DNA from: Flectonema sp. DT1601
Lineage: Eukaryota; Euglenozoa; Diplonemea; Diplonemida; Diplonemidae
NCBI GenBank assembly: GCA_964019425.1
Contig: OZ025849.1
Span: forward strand, 124,001-188,000
DNA: 64,000 nucleotides
Direction: 5' to 3'
The position numbers were made by a program, and so were the translations under genes. Positions 32,031 to 43,656 of the stretch are shown here, piece after piece (the stretch's first letter is position 1; each line of letters starts with the position of its first letter). The notes beneath the pieces were generated by a model. That model was not told the origin of the DNA, made no database searches, and was given only the letters and a program-made list of their open reading frames with translations.

Positions 32031-32583
32031 GGGTAAAGGGGTCTTTCCTACACAAATAGTTTCAGAACGGCCATTCATTACAAAATCCAAAATGGCTGTA
32101 AACCGTCCAGTTCGATCCTGGGTGAGGGCATTTTTTTTTTTCCTGGATTTTTTTTTCAGGTTGGACTTTGTACGGGGGAGGTTGGCTTTTATTAGTGGCT
32201 CCCCCCCCTTGGGGGGGAGCCACTAATAAAAGGGGGGGGTTGGGGGGGGGGCTTGCGTCCCGCCAAGAATTTGGCGGACGCAAGCCCCCTTGCACTCTTC
32301 CCCAGCTTAACATCCATTAGTAGCAAACTTGTTTTTTGAGGTTGGACTTTGTACGGGACAGGCAGACTTTGTACGGGAGAGGTTGGCTTTTATTAGTGGC
32401 TCCCCCCCCTTGGGGGGGGGTTGGGGGGGGGGCTTGCGTTCCGCCAAGAACTTGGCGGAACGCAAGCCCCCCTTGCACTCTTCCCCAGCTTAATATCCAT
32501 TAGTAGCAAATTTGTTTTTTGAGGTTGGACTTTGTACGGGAGAGGTTGGCTTTTATTAGGGGCTCCCCCCCCTTGGGGGGGGG
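32031..32583 (+). mobile_element. MU858 fragment, right end missing
   Basis: Begins with GGGTAAAGGGG right after AATAAAATA, as in the complete copies, includes the left terminal repeat, the half tRNA-like segment (AGTTCGATCCTGG before a T run) and two GCTTGCG palindrome blocks. It stops inside a G run where unrelated DNA begins. Confidence 0.8.
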
Positions 32584-32981
32584 AATAATCATCATCGTCC
32601 ATATTGTGTAATTAAGACTGAATAAACAAAGGGATAATAAAATTATAGTGAATCAATGAAATAAAACATAAACTACTGACGTCGGGGTAATGTTGCATCT
32701 TCAAGAGGTCAGAAACCCAAGACTTTGAAAAGCACCGAGGTAAGAGCGGTGCAACAAGCCAAAAACAACAGGTATACAATAAACGAACCTCAAGAAGAAA
32801 CACCCAGGGTGGGATGGGTGGGAAATTCTTTTGTTTTAATATAAACAGAAAGAAGAGCAAAATTTGCTAAGGAAAGGAATTAAAATATAAGTTAAAAGTG
32901 TACCGATAAACTATAACGTCTCAAACACAGCGCTAACCAGTGCAACGAGAGCTAATAAATTCGATAAGCCACTGCTGAACC
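32584..32981. other. Unique 400-bp segment
   Basis: Seen once in the window, between the MU858 fragment and LD. It is AT-rich and mixed in composition, with no frame above ~80 codons that looks like protein and no RNA gene I can recognise. It may be original sequence of this locus. Confidence 0.4.
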
Positions 32982-33173
32982 GAATTTCGATAAAGTGGGA
33001 AGTAACGGACTGGGAGCTTTTGGCTCCTGCCCTATTCCCGATGTAAACTTTCTTTTTATTTTTATTTTTTTTAACAGGCCCAAAGGGCGACAATGATGGT
33101 TGCTGACCAAGGAATAATATTCAAATGAATTTTCGTTTCAAAGAAACGAACAGAATTAAGAGAGAGGCAGAGG

Positions 33174-33204
<31 letters not shown>

Positions 33205-33654
33205 AAAAAAAATGAAGAGGAAATAATCAAACATGAAAAAAAAAAAAAAAAAAAATATATGAGAGGATGCCAAAAGTAGGGTACAATTTTGGGCCACGGG
33301 TATCTGACAGTCCCTAAGTGTGAATCCGACCACTTTTCACAAGATATTTTATACTCAAAAAATGCAATTCCGTGTCTGGGAAGTGATTTTACTCACCGCT
33401 AGTTTCAAAATTCCATATTTCCTTCACTAAAGACCCCTCTTTGTAGGCTAACAGGCCTTTGTCCTGTATGAACCATTTTTGCTGCCTTTTTAAATCATGT
33501 CGTTTATTTATCTGAAACCAGTTAAATTCCTACAACATCCAGAAACATGCAAGAAAAAGTTGTTATCTCGCGGTTCAAAGAGATAATGACAGAAATGGGT
33601 GAGCAGCTCCAATAGGGGGAGCGAAACAGTGCTAGTGGGTCGACAAAGAGATGG

Positions 33655-33911
33655 GTGACATTAGCGAAACAGCTGCTTGAGTGCCTTTCAGGAGGCGATG
33701 TTGACAGCATGCTCAGGGATGTTATTGGCATATCAAGTCTGTGGAAATGTGTTGCTCCCCCTTGTGTAGGTGAGATGATAAGTAGTTTAGAAGTTGGAAA
33801 GAGGAGGAGAGTTTTTAAAACACTTGACAGCAACGGGTGGAAGTTTTAACACTTTGCAGAAGCCGGTATTAAGATCGGAAGGAAGGCATGGGATGAGAGA
33901 AACGTGAGGCT
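33655..33911 (+). pseudogene. T1793 upstream frame (N-terminal part of transposon protein?)
   Basis: A frame beginning MTLAKQLLECLSGGD reaches NGWKF and a TAA. Beyond that stop the same frame continues with HFAEAGIKIGRKAWDERN, which looks like protein, to a TAG just before the next frame. I read it as the N-terminal part of one transposon protein, interrupted by a stop and then a frame change, though a small intron or separate peptide is possible. No known domain recognised. Confidence 0.5.
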
Positions 33912-33914
33912 CAG

Positions 33915-34754
33915 ATGCTAGGACGGCCAAGAAAAACCAATGAGGAGATGGCAGAAGTTGTCGACAGCGAGCACAGGGCAGCATCGGCGGAAACCTCTAT
34001 CACACTGAAGAGGCTGTCGAAGGTGCGAGACTCAACCGTCACCATCCAGAATGTCTTGCCAACTTTCCGGAGCATCTATGAGAGCAGCTCTCTCAGAGAT
34101 AAGATTTCAATGACAACCTTTCGTAGGATGAGAAAAGAAGAATTCCGCAAACTGGCCCGCCGAACTGATGTTTGTAACTACTGCCTGGCAGGCCAGTCAA
34201 TCAGGAAGAAACTGGGGAAGCTCCTTAAAAGTGCTAAAGGGAAGTCCGGTTACTCGATGAGTGTCTGGAATGTCTCTCGCTCAAGTGGTCTTATTCTCCA
34301 GTGCATGCTCAATTCTTCTGGAAGTGTACCCCAAAATATTAAACTTCAGGCTGCAGAATACATTCAGCAACTCGTAGAGATTGATCTTCACACTGAGGAA
34401 TTCCGACGCCAGAACGCGATTTACGCTGAAAAAACACAAGACCCAGGTGACAGTCTGGTGATCACCCTAGACTACAAAGAAAAGGGTACATTGCCACAGG
34501 TTCCGCAGGAAGGCAACAGCCATTTCTACGAGCAGGAGTTGCTTGGGGGAAAAGGGACACAGATACCCAAAAGGAAAAGAAAGCAGCGGCAGTGTAAGGG
34601 GTGCGGTGGGGTTGACCACGACTTGCGCAACTGCCCTAGATCAGAATTTGAAAGCAGCACCAGTAGCATCATTACCAGTAGTGACAATATGTGTATCAGT
34701 GTCAGTAGTACCTGTGCTAGTAGCAGTACTTCCAGTACTCCCAGTGACGTGTAG
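33915..34754 (+). CDS. T1793 protein with CxxC motif and CCHC zinc knuckle
   Basis: 279 codons starting MLGRPRKTNEE. A helical basic region follows (TFRRMRKEEFRKLARRTD), then CNYCLAG at ~94-100; HTEEFRRQNAIYAEK; then SLVITLDYKEKG, where the Asp could be the first acidic residue of a DDE-type fold; a Lys/Arg patch (PKRKRKQRQ); the knuckle C-KG-C-GGVD-H-DLRN-C at ~228-241; and a Ser/Thr-rich tail. The order (CxxC, Q/F helix, LDxKE) reminds me of transposon proteins from animals and fungi, but I cannot name the family. The remainder of a DDE domain is not present, so it may be a shortened transposase or an accessory protein. Confidence 0.6.
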   Translation: MLGRPRKTNEEMAEVVDSEHRAASAETSITLKRLSKVRDSTVTIQNVLPTFRSIYESSSLRDKISMTTFRRMRKEEFRKLARRTDVCNYCLAGQSIRKKLGKLLKSAKGKSGYSMSVWNVSRSSGLILQCMLNSSGSVPQNIKLQAAEYIQQLVEIDLHTEEFRRQNAIYAEKTQDPGDSLVITLDYKEKGTLPQVPQEGNSHFYEQELLGGKGTQIPKRKRKQRQCKGCGGVDHDLRNCPRSEFESSTSSIITSSDNMCISVSSTCASSSTSSTPSDV

Positions 34755-35182
34755 CAATTAAGAACTTCAGCAAAATCAATGATTTTTATAAAAAAGAAAG
34801 CACATCATTGTATTATCAGTACTGCCTATTAAGCACCTGGTCGAACTTAGTATCACTACCATTCTCCTTATACTACAGGTAAGCTCTTAGGGAAAATATG
34901 GAATTTTGAAACTAGCGGTGAGTAAAATCACTTCCCGGACACGGAATTGCATTTTTTGAGTATAAAATATCTTGTGAAAAGTGGTCGGATTCACACTTAG
35001 GGACCGTCAGATACCCGTGGCCCAAAATTGTACCCTACTTTTGGCACGTTCTCATATATATATAAATAAAAAAACGTTGTATGAAAAAGGAAAAAAAAGA
35101 AAAAAAAAAGACCAGAAAAGGAAAGAGAAAATGAAAAGGTATAATATTATTGTGGGGATATGAGGGATAGCAGGGAGATGCT

Positions 35183-36793
35183 CTTTTTTTTTTCTTTTTT
35201 TTTTTTTTTCTTATTTATTATTTAAAAAAAGGAAACAATCAGTTTAGCGTCTCGATCAGGACGGAAAATAGAAATTAATCGACATAGTTGATCGATAGAA
35301 AAGAAAACTATGATAACATTGTTTATTCATTTTTTTTTTTTTTTTTTTTTTTAAATCTCTTTAATTATTTTAAAGAAAAAACAATCAGTTTAGCGTCTTG
35401 ACCAGGACGGAAAATAGTAAGTAATCGACATAGTCGATCGATAAAAAAAAACAATGATAACATTGTTTATTCCTTTTTTTTTTTTTTTTATTCTTTTTAT
35501 TTATTTTTAAAGAAAAAACAATCAGTTTAGCGTCCTGACCAGGACGGAAAATAGAAAGTAATCGACATAGTCGATCGATAAAAAAAACAATGATAACATT
35601 GTTTATTCTTTTTTTTTTTTTTTTATTTTAATTCTTTTTATTTATTTTTTAAAAAGAAAAAAATGGAAAATAGAAATTAGTCAACAAAGTCGAACGATAA
35701 AAAAAAACAATGATAACACTGTTTATTCTTTTTTTTTTTATTTTTTTTATATTCTTTTTTATTAATTTTGAAAAAAAAAACAATCAGTTTAGCGTCTTGA
35801 CCAGGACGGAAAATAGAAAGTAATCGACATAGTCGATCGATAAAAAAAACAATGATAACATTGTTTATTCTTTTTTTTTTTTTTTTTTTTTTTAAATTCT
35901 TTTTATTAATTTTTTAAAGAAAAAAACGGAAAATAGAAATTAGTCAACAAAGTCGAACGATAAAAAAAAACAATGATAACATTGTTTATTCTTTTTTTTT
36001 ATTTTTTTTTTTTTAAAATTTTTTTTTTATTTTGAAAAAAAAAACAATCAGTTTAGCGTCTTGACCAGGACGGAAAATAGAAAGTAATCGACATAGTCGA
36101 TCGATAAAAAAAACAATGATAACATTGTTTATTCTTTTTTTTTTTTTTATTTTAAATTCTTTTTATTTATTTTTTAAAGAAAAAAAACGGAAAATAGAAA
36201 TTAGTCGACAAAGTCGAACGATAAAAAAAAACAATGATAACATTGTTTATTCTTTTTTTTGTATTTTTTTATATTCTTTTTTATTAATTTTGAAAAAAAA
36301 AACAATCAGTTTAGCGTCTTGACCAGGACGGAAAATAGAAAGTAATCGACATAGTCGATCGATAAAAAAAACAATGATAACATTGTTTATTCTTTTTTTT
36401 TTATTTTAAATTCTTTTTATTTATTTTTTAAAGAAAAAAAACGGAAAATAGAAATTAGTCAACAAAGTCGAACGATAAAAAAAAAACAATGATAACATTG
36501 TTTATTCTTTTTTTTTATTTTTTTTTTTTTTAATATTTTTTTTTTTATTTTGAAAAAAAAAACAATCAGTTTAGCGTCTTGACCAGGACGGAAAATAGAA
36601 AGTAATCGACATAGTCGATCGATAAAAAAAAAACAATGATAACATTGTTTATTCTTTTTTTTTATTTTAAATTCTTTTTATTCATTTTTTAAAGAAAAAA
36701 AACGAAAAATAGAAATTAGTCGACAAAGTCGAACGATAAAAAAAAAAACAATGATAACATTGTTTATTCTTTTTTTTTTTTGTATTTTTTTTA
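35183..36793 (+). repeat. HS array
   Basis: About 12 units, the later part as long/short dimers of ~255 bp. The unit order and sequence parallel the 9904 and 62481 arrays (first unit with CTCGATCAGG and CATAGTTGATCG), suggesting these three share a recent ancestor. It ends in a short T/A tract before unique DNA. Confidence 0.9.
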
Positions 36794-37083
36794 ACATCTT
36801 AGGTGCAGAGTGCATTTTAGATAAGGAAGGACATTTTTCATTTTCCGTTCCGCTAGGACAGAAAAGTAATAAGTATAAATAAATTTTCGACGTACCAGAG
36901 CCTGCATAGCCGAGTGGTTATGGTCGTCGACCTTAAATCGCTTACGTAGCCGTGGTCGTGGGTTCGATTCCTGGTCACGGCAGATTTTTTTTGGTATTTT
37001 TAACCAGAAAATTTTAAAGTAAAAACAAGTAAGAAAAAGAGCACAAAAGTGGACTTGGTGATCATTCCCTGAGTAAACTAAGA
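36794..37083. other. Unique segment holding a tRNA-like gene
   Basis: About 290 bp not seen elsewhere in the window, starting ATCTTAGGTGCAGAG and ending ACTAAGATTGG at an MU858 fragment. Apart from the tRNA-like stretch at 36900 I see no gene. Confidence 0.45.
36900..36982 (+). tRNA. tRNA-like gene, Leu/Ser class, degenerate
   Basis: 83 nt, the length of a class II tRNA. The A box TAGCCGAGTGG and B box GGTTCGATTCC are perfect and an eight-T run lies just downstream, so Pol III signals look intact. The anticodon region reads CCTTAAAT (TAA if T33 is the first T, TTA in the alternative register). The acceptor ends pair at only about four of seven positions, and the anticodon and T stems are imperfect. 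GCCGTGG before the T arm pairs with CACGGC at the end instead. Pseudogene or SINE head is as likely as a working tRNA. Confidence 0.5.
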
Positions 37084-37390
37084 TTGGGGGGGGGGCTTGC
37101 GTTCCGCCAAGTTCTTGGCGGAACGCAAGCCCCCCCTTGCACTCTTCCCAGCTTAATACCCCGTTCTGGGGTGAAAAAATCCGGTGAAAAAAAAATGACG
37201 TTGGTCGGGATTGAGCCTGGGCGTCCGGTATCCAAAGTCAGTGCTCCCACCTCTGAACCACATCCGCTCTTAAATACAGCTGGGGGTCTCGATGCATCCC
37301 GTATATGGTTTTTCGGGCCCCCCAGCCATTTTGGATTTTGTAATAAACGCCCGTTCTGAAACTATTTGTGTAGTAAACGCTAGTTTGCCC
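37084..37390 (+). mobile_element. MU858 fragment, right end
   Basis: Contains one GCTTGCG palindrome, the tRNA-like module (minus strand, about 37196-37269) and the right terminal repeat ending TTTGCCC. It starts abruptly within the G run. Confidence 0.8.
37196..37269 (-). ncRNA. tRNA-like Pol III module in MU858
   Basis: Same 74-nt module as at 16338, with A box TGGTTCAGAGG, B-box-like GGCTCAATCCC and a T run downstream on the minus strand. Confidence 0.45.
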
Positions 37391-38718
37391 AATAAAATAA
37401 AATAAAAATAAAGTATACAAACCAAACTTTCCCTGGAATACAATACCTAACAATCAGTGCGTTCACTGGCCTTAGGGCTGTTCGGACTTATGCTTTGGAC
37501 TGTTCCCTTGCAGAAAAAAAAAGTAAAATAAACCAACTTTGGGACATTAGAAAAGCATAAAATAAAAGTTGCTACAACCAAAAGACAACTGCAAAAAATA
37601 AGGTTTTTGTAGGGGAGCTACAATGTAGCAATAATGTCACACAGTCATGTGGCAAGCTGAATAAGAAATTTGGGAGAGGAATAGGGGCAGTGAACTTTTG
37701 ATTCAGGCCCTTCCCAACGAACAGGACGAAGACTTCTAAAACCTGAGATGAACCAATTGAGTTGAAACAAACAAATAACAGAGACGCAACACATACCGGA
37801 ACATCATCGCAAGCAATGCTTCGGACCTCCGTCGACCTTCGTTCTTCCGGCGGCAAAGGGAAACAAGAAAGAACGGGCAATGAGACAAACCTGTTAGTTG
37901 GTGTTGTGTTGTTGTTAAAAACAAAAACATAAACGCCAGGAAGTTCGACAACGAAGATCGATCGCTGCTCTGCAGATGTCCGGCGGGTGTTTGTCTACAC
38001 TGTGTTTATTGTTTGTTTTTTTCCCAAGGTTCAACCCTGGGAAGAGAAGTAAAAAATTCCGTCAGTGTTGGCCTTCCTGTTCGAAGGTGCGCACCAATGA
38101 CGATAAATAGAGTGGGGGGGAGAAAACCTTTGATCCAACTGGATCCCTTCACGAGCTGACATTGCCATGTGAAGTTAAATATTCTGGCGATGCCAGCTCA
38201 GGCGACTTAGCCTGCTTTTTTCTTTAAATAAAAAAAATAAAAAGATACCAACAGGTGGGGTGATGGGTTGCGCCACTGCAATCCAGTCACAAAAAGAAAC
38301 AAAGGTAATCTCCAGGGTTCTCGACCCTTGGCTCTCCCTGCGCAAGCATCGCATGGAGGGTGACGCTAAGCACCCGGGGGGTACGAAACAAACTTTCCCC
38401 CTGCTGTCCTGTTTGAAATAAAAAAAAAAAAAAAAAAAACAAAGGGATAGAAGTAAACAGAATACATTACACCTCAACAGGTGACGCTAAACACCCAGGG
38501 GATACAAACCAAACTTTCCCCCTGTTGCCCTGTTTGAAATAAATTAAAAAAAGAACAAGAAAACAGAATACAATACTCAGCAATCAGACTCGTTCACTCG
38601 CTTCGCCAGAGCTGTTCGAGCCGATGCTCATGTAAAGTTACCTGTTTTCTTTTAACAAATTAAATAAAATAAAATAAAAATAAAGTATACAAACCAAACT
38701 TTCCCTGGAATACAATAT
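37391..38718 (+). repeat. Rep1280, one full unit
   Basis: Includes a site around 38665 empty for MU858. A six-base loss (GACATC) near 37957 distinguishes it from other units. It ends at ACAATA, joined to Rep1519 inside AAAATAAGCGGG. Confidence 0.85.
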
Positions 38719-41476
38719 ACAAAATAAGCGGGAGGAAATTCTCTCATTCACGCTAAGATGCACTCTGAACTTTGATTTTTTGATCTGAGTGTGAGGGAAT
38801 GACCTGTTAGTGCATTGGGCATAGGCTGGGCTGCAGTTTAGATGTCTTAGGTGTTAATAGGGGGTTCCTCTTAGCATTTTTCTTTGTTCCCACCTTATGA
38901 TTTTCTTGAAGAAAAAAAATAGAAGTCATAATGGTGCTTCCCTCTGGAAGGGTTGTAAGCCATGGTGTCCAACTAAATTAAAGGACAAGTCTGGGATAAT
39001 CCCTGCCAGAGGGGCGAGTATTCTACCATGGTTGAAATACTCTGGCAACTGATCTTCAATTTTATGTTGTTTGTTAGCTGCTGGTGTATCTCGATCATGT
39101 GTTGATACTTGCATTTTTTTTTTATTTGTAATCTTTTACTACAATAACTCTTGCAATTATCTTTTCTTTTTTATTCTCTATCTGTTCTGGTCTGTTTCTT
39201 CATTTTTTTACATTAATAATTACATTTTGTTCAAAAAGAAAAAAAAAGAAAAAGATTTCATATTAGAAACTAGGAAACTAGGTTAACACTTAGTTAAAAT
39301 TAAGACCGGTTAGTCAGTTTAAGGTCTTGTCTAGGACCAACATTCTTGTTTAACTTCAGTTATATTCATTTTACTTTTTATTGTTTCCCATCTGTTTTTA
39401 TTTTCTATTAGTTCTGGTCAGAAACCCCTGGGCAGCAAGAAGGAAAGCAGTTTAGTACTTCTGGGTGTTTGGCATCACCCCCCATAGTGAGCAAGTACAA
39501 CAGGTAGCATTGGTAGTCTGTTGATCCTGAGTGATCCCAGCTACAGTTTTGTTTTTCTTTCTTTTTTTTAGAAGAAGATCAGGACATTCAAGCACTGCTG
39601 GATAGTTGCTGAATGCAGGGCCTGCCTGTGGCATTATAATAACAGGCTAAGTCATTTGTAGTTCATAGTTTACCTTTGATTTTATAACTTCACACAGGGT
39701 ACTATGAACGATGAGAGATCCAGTGGGATCACTCAGGGTCTAGTAGAGACCACCAATGTTGTGCGTTGATAGGCAAGGTGACCAACCTTGACATTCTTTC
39801 TTTTCTCTCCTGTTGTGACAAACACAAAATACGCACACAGCTTACAGTGTGTTCTTTGTGTATGTTTTCTTCAGGTGTGAGTAGTTTTTTTGTTCTTGCT
39901 CTTCAGGGAGGGCCTTAGCCAAAAGCTAACAGTCCAAATCTCACCTGGAAATTCAACTCAGTCCTTGTCAGTTTTGGCATCAAACTTGGTTTAATCATTA
40001 CAGGTTATTTACTGAAATATTTGTTCTAAAAGTTGCTAAGTATTTCTCACTTAGAAATTTTTTATTTTTTTATTTTCAGCTTAATTAGCTACAAATTGTT
40101 TCTACTAAGTGTTTCTCACTTAGTTTTTTTTTTTGCTTTTCAGCTCCTTAAAAGCTGCTAAGTGTTTCTGCTAAGTGTTTCTCACTTAGAATTTTATTTT
40201 TATGTTCGTTTTCTATCCCTTCTCCTATCCCTTTTGTTCAAAATAAGCGGGAGGAAATTCTCTCATTCACGCTAAGATGCACTCTGAACTTTGATTTTTT
40301 GATCTGAGTGTGAGGGAATGACCTGTTAGTGCATTGGGCATAGGCTGGGCTGCAGTTTAGATGTCTTAGGTGTTAATAGGGGGTTCCTCTTAGCATTTTT
40401 CTTTGTTCCCACCTTATGATTTTCTTGAAGAAAAAAAATAGAAGTCATAATGGTGCTTCCCTCTGGAAGGGTTGTAAGCCATGGTGTCCAACTAAATTAA
40501 AGGACAAGTCTGGGATAATCCCTGCCAGAGGGGCGAGTATTCTACCATGGTTGAAATACTCTGGCAACTGATCTTCAATTTTATGTTGTTTGTTAGCTGC
40601 TGGTGTATCTCGATCATGTGTTGATACTTGCATTTTTTTTTTATTTGTAATCTTTTACTACAATAACTCTTGCAATTATCTTTTCTTTTTTATTCTCTAT
40701 CTGTTCTGGTCTGTTTCTTCATTTTTTTACATTAATAATTACATTTTGTTCAAAAAGAAAAAAAAAGAAAAAGATTTCATATTAGAAACTAGGAAACTAG
40801 GTTAACACTTAGTTAAAATTAAGACCGGTTAGTCAGTTTAAGGTCTTGTCTAGGACCAACATTCTTGTTTAACTTCAGTTATATTCATTTTACTTTTTAT
40901 TGTTTCCCATCTGTTTTTATTTTCTATTAGTTCTGGTCAGAAACCCCTGGGCAGCAAGAAGGAAAGCAGTTTAGTACTTCTGGGTGTTTGGCATCACCCC
41001 CCATAGTGAGCAAGTACAACAGGTAGCATTGGTAGTCTGTTGATCCTGAGTGATCCCAGCTACAGTTTTGTTTTTCTTTCTTTTTTTTAGAAGAAGATCA
41101 GGACATTCAAGCACTGCTGGATAGTTGCTGAATGCAGGGCCTGCCTGTGGCATTATAATAACAGGCTAAGTCATTTGTAGTTCATAGTTTACCTTTGATT
41201 TTATAACTTCACACAGGGTACTATGAACGATGAGAGATCCAGTGGGATCACTCAGGGTCTAGTAGAGACCACCAATGTTGTGCGTTGATAGGCAAGGTGA
41301 CCAACCTTGACATTCTTTCTTTTCTCTCCTGTTGTGACAAACACAAAATACGCACACAGCTTACAGTGTGTTCTTTGTGTATGTTTTCTTCAGGTGTGAG
41401 TAGTTTTTTTGTTCTTGCTCTTCAGGGAGGGCCTTAGCCAAAAGCTAACAGTCCAAATCTCACCTGGAAATTCAAC
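38719..41476 (-). repeat. Rep1519, about 1.8 tandem units
   Basis: Head-to-tail units with a 1519-bp period (for example CTTCAATTTTATG at 39053 and 40572). The two copies look essentially identical, including the 140-bp segment, so the duplication is very recent or an assembly product. Confidence 0.85.
39205..39344 (-). repeat. 140-bp presence/absence segment in Rep1519
   Basis: Present here, at about 40724-40863 and in the 12.8-kb copy, but absent at 3590 and 18530, where CTTCATTTGTCTTG is continuous. It contains AATAATTACATTTTG, related to the LINE 3' tail (AATAATCACATTTTG), and the AGGTCTTGTCTAGGACC box related to HS. No terminal repeats seen. Confidence 0.7.
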
Positions 41477-41809
41477 CCTAACAATCAGTGCGTTCACTGG
41501 CCTTAGGGCTGTTCGGACTTATGCTTTGGACTGTTCCCTTGCAGAAAAAAAAAGTAAAATAAACCAACTTTGGGACATTAGAAAAGCATAAAATAAAAGT
41601 TGCTACAACCAAAAGACAACTGCAAAAAATAAGGTTTTTGTAGGGGAGCTACAATGTAGCAATAATGTCACACAGTCATGTGGCAAGCTGAATAAGAAAT
41701 TTGGGAGAGGAATAGGGGCAGTGAACTTTTGATTCAGGCCCTTCCCAACGAACAGGACGAAGACTTCTAAAACCTGAGATGAACCAATTGAGTTGAAACA
41801 AACAAAGTT
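41477..41809 (+). repeat. Rep1280 fragment
   Basis: Covers CCTAACAATCAGTGC through AACCTGAGATGAACC and AACAAACAAA, where LD starts after GTT. Confidence 0.85.
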
Positions 41810-42208
41810 GAATTTCGATAAAGTGGGAAGTAACGGACTGGGAGCTTTTGGCTCCAGCCCTATTCCCGATGTAAACTTTCTTTTTATTTTTTATTTTTTT
41901 TAACAGGCCCAAAGGGCGACAATGATGGTTGCTGACCAAGGAATAATATTCAAATGAATTTTCGTTTCAAAGAAACGAACAGAATTAAGAGAGAGGCAGA
42001 GAAAAAAAAGAAAAAAAAGAAAGAAAAGAAAAAAGAAAAAAAAATATGAAGAGGAAATAATCAAACATGAAAAAAAAAAAAAAAAATATATAAATAAAAA
42101 AACGTTGTATGAAAAAGGAAAAAAAAAATAAAGACCAGAAAAGGAAAGAGAAAATGAAAAGGTATAATATTATTGTGGGGATATGAGGGATAGCAGGGAG
42201 ATGCTCTT
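41810..42208 (+). repeat. LD leader repeat, uninterrupted
   Basis: Reference empty copy: AAAATATATAAATAAA at the site where M765 and T1793 sit in other LD copies. Directly precedes an HS array. Confidence 0.85.
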
Positions 42209-42354
42209 TTTTTTTTTTTTTTTTATTTTTTTTTTTTTATTTATTATTTAAAAAAAAAGGAAACAATCAGTTTAGTGTCTCGATCAGGACGGAAAATAGA
42301 AATTAATCGACATAGTTGATCGATAGAAAAAAAAACAATGATAACATTGTTTAT

Positions 42355-42387
<33 letters not shown>

Positions 42388-43220
42388 CTTTTAATTATTT
42401 TAAAGAAAAAACTTCCGTTTAGCGTCTTGACCAGGACAGAAAATAGAAAGTAATCGACATAGTCGATCGATAAAAAAAAAACAATGATAACATTGTTTAT
42501 TCCTTTTTTTTTTTTTTTTTTTTTTTTAACTTTTTATTTATTTCTTAAAGAAAAAACAATCAGTTTAGCGTCCTGACCAGGACGGAAAATAGAAAGTAAT
42601 CGACATAGTCGATCGATAAAAAAAACAATGATAACATTGTTTATTCCTTTTTTTTTTTTTTTTTTTATTTATCTTTTTATTTATTTTTTAAAGAAAAAAC
42701 AATCAGTTTAGCGTCCTGACCAGGACGGAAAATAGAAATTAGTCGACAAAGTCGATCGATAAGAAACAATGATAACATTGTTTATTCATTTTTTTTTTTT
42801 TTTTTTTTTTTATATTCTTTTTATTAATTTTTAAAAAAAAAAAAAAAATCAGTTTAGCGTCTTGACCAGGACGGAAAGTAGACAGTAATCGACAAAGTCG
42901 ATCGATAAAAAAAACAATGATAACATTGTTTATTTCTTTTTTTTTTTTTTTTTTTTTTATATCTTTTATTTATTTTTTAAAGGAATAAACAATCAGTTTA
43001 GCGTCTTGACCAGGACGGAAAATAGAAATTAGTCGACAAAGTCGATCGATAAGAACCAATGATAACATTGTTTATTCATTTTTTTTTTTTTTTTTTTTTA
43101 TTCTTTTTATTTATTTTTTAAAGAAAAAAATAATCAGTTTAGCGTCTTGACCAGGACGGAAAATAGAAATTAGTCGACAAAGTCGATCGATAAAAAAAAA
43201 CAATGATAACATTGTTTATT

Positions 43221-43254
<34 letters not shown>

Positions 43255-43620
43255 TCTTTTATTTATTTTTAAAGAAAAAACAATCAGTTTAGCGTCTTGA
43301 CCAGGACGGAAAATAGAAATTAGTCGACAAAGTCGATCGATAAGAAACAATGATAACATTGTTTATTCTTTTTTTTTTTTTTTTTTTTTTTATTCTTTTT
43401 ATTTATTTTTTAAAGAAAAGAAAACGGAAAATAGAAATTAGTCGACAGAGTCGATCGATAAAAAAACAATGATAACATTGTTTATTCTTTTTTTTTTTTT
43501 TTTTTTTTATTCTTTTTATTTATTTTTAGAAAAACAATCAGTTTAGCGTCTTGACCAGGACGGAAAATAGAAATTAGTCGACAAAGCCGATCGATAAAAA
43601 CAATGATAACATTGTTTATT

Positions 43621-43656
<36 letters not shown>

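Larger units (their letters stand above)
33261..35053 (+). mobile_element. T1793: TIR DNA transposon with ~162-bp inverted ends
   Basis: Left end 33261-33422 and right end 34891-35053 are inverted repeats of ~162 bp with about half a dozen differences, starting GAGA...TGCCAAAAGTAGGG. It lies in a TATATA run that is uninterrupted in the LD copies at 20170 and 41810, so a TA duplication is likely but not resolvable. GC content is higher than the surroundings. Superfamily unknown to me; it carries its own protein-coding frames. Confidence 0.85.
32982..35182 (+). repeat. LD leader repeat carrying a T1793 insertion
   Basis: The LD edge GAATTTCGATAAAG follows unique DNA ending TGAACC. The leader is split at its A/T-rich site by T1793 and resumes with ATATATATAAATAAA and AACGTTGTATG before the HS array. 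Confidence 0.85.

Noticed and set aside
33250-33262. Exact target duplication for T1793 and M765
   Set aside because: Both lie in TATATA runs, so the duplication length cannot be fixed from this window; TA is only the likeliest reading.
36116-36322. Hydrophobic frames starting MITLFILFF as membrane-peptide genes
   Set aside because: They are translations of T runs in HS units and recur wherever the satellite does.
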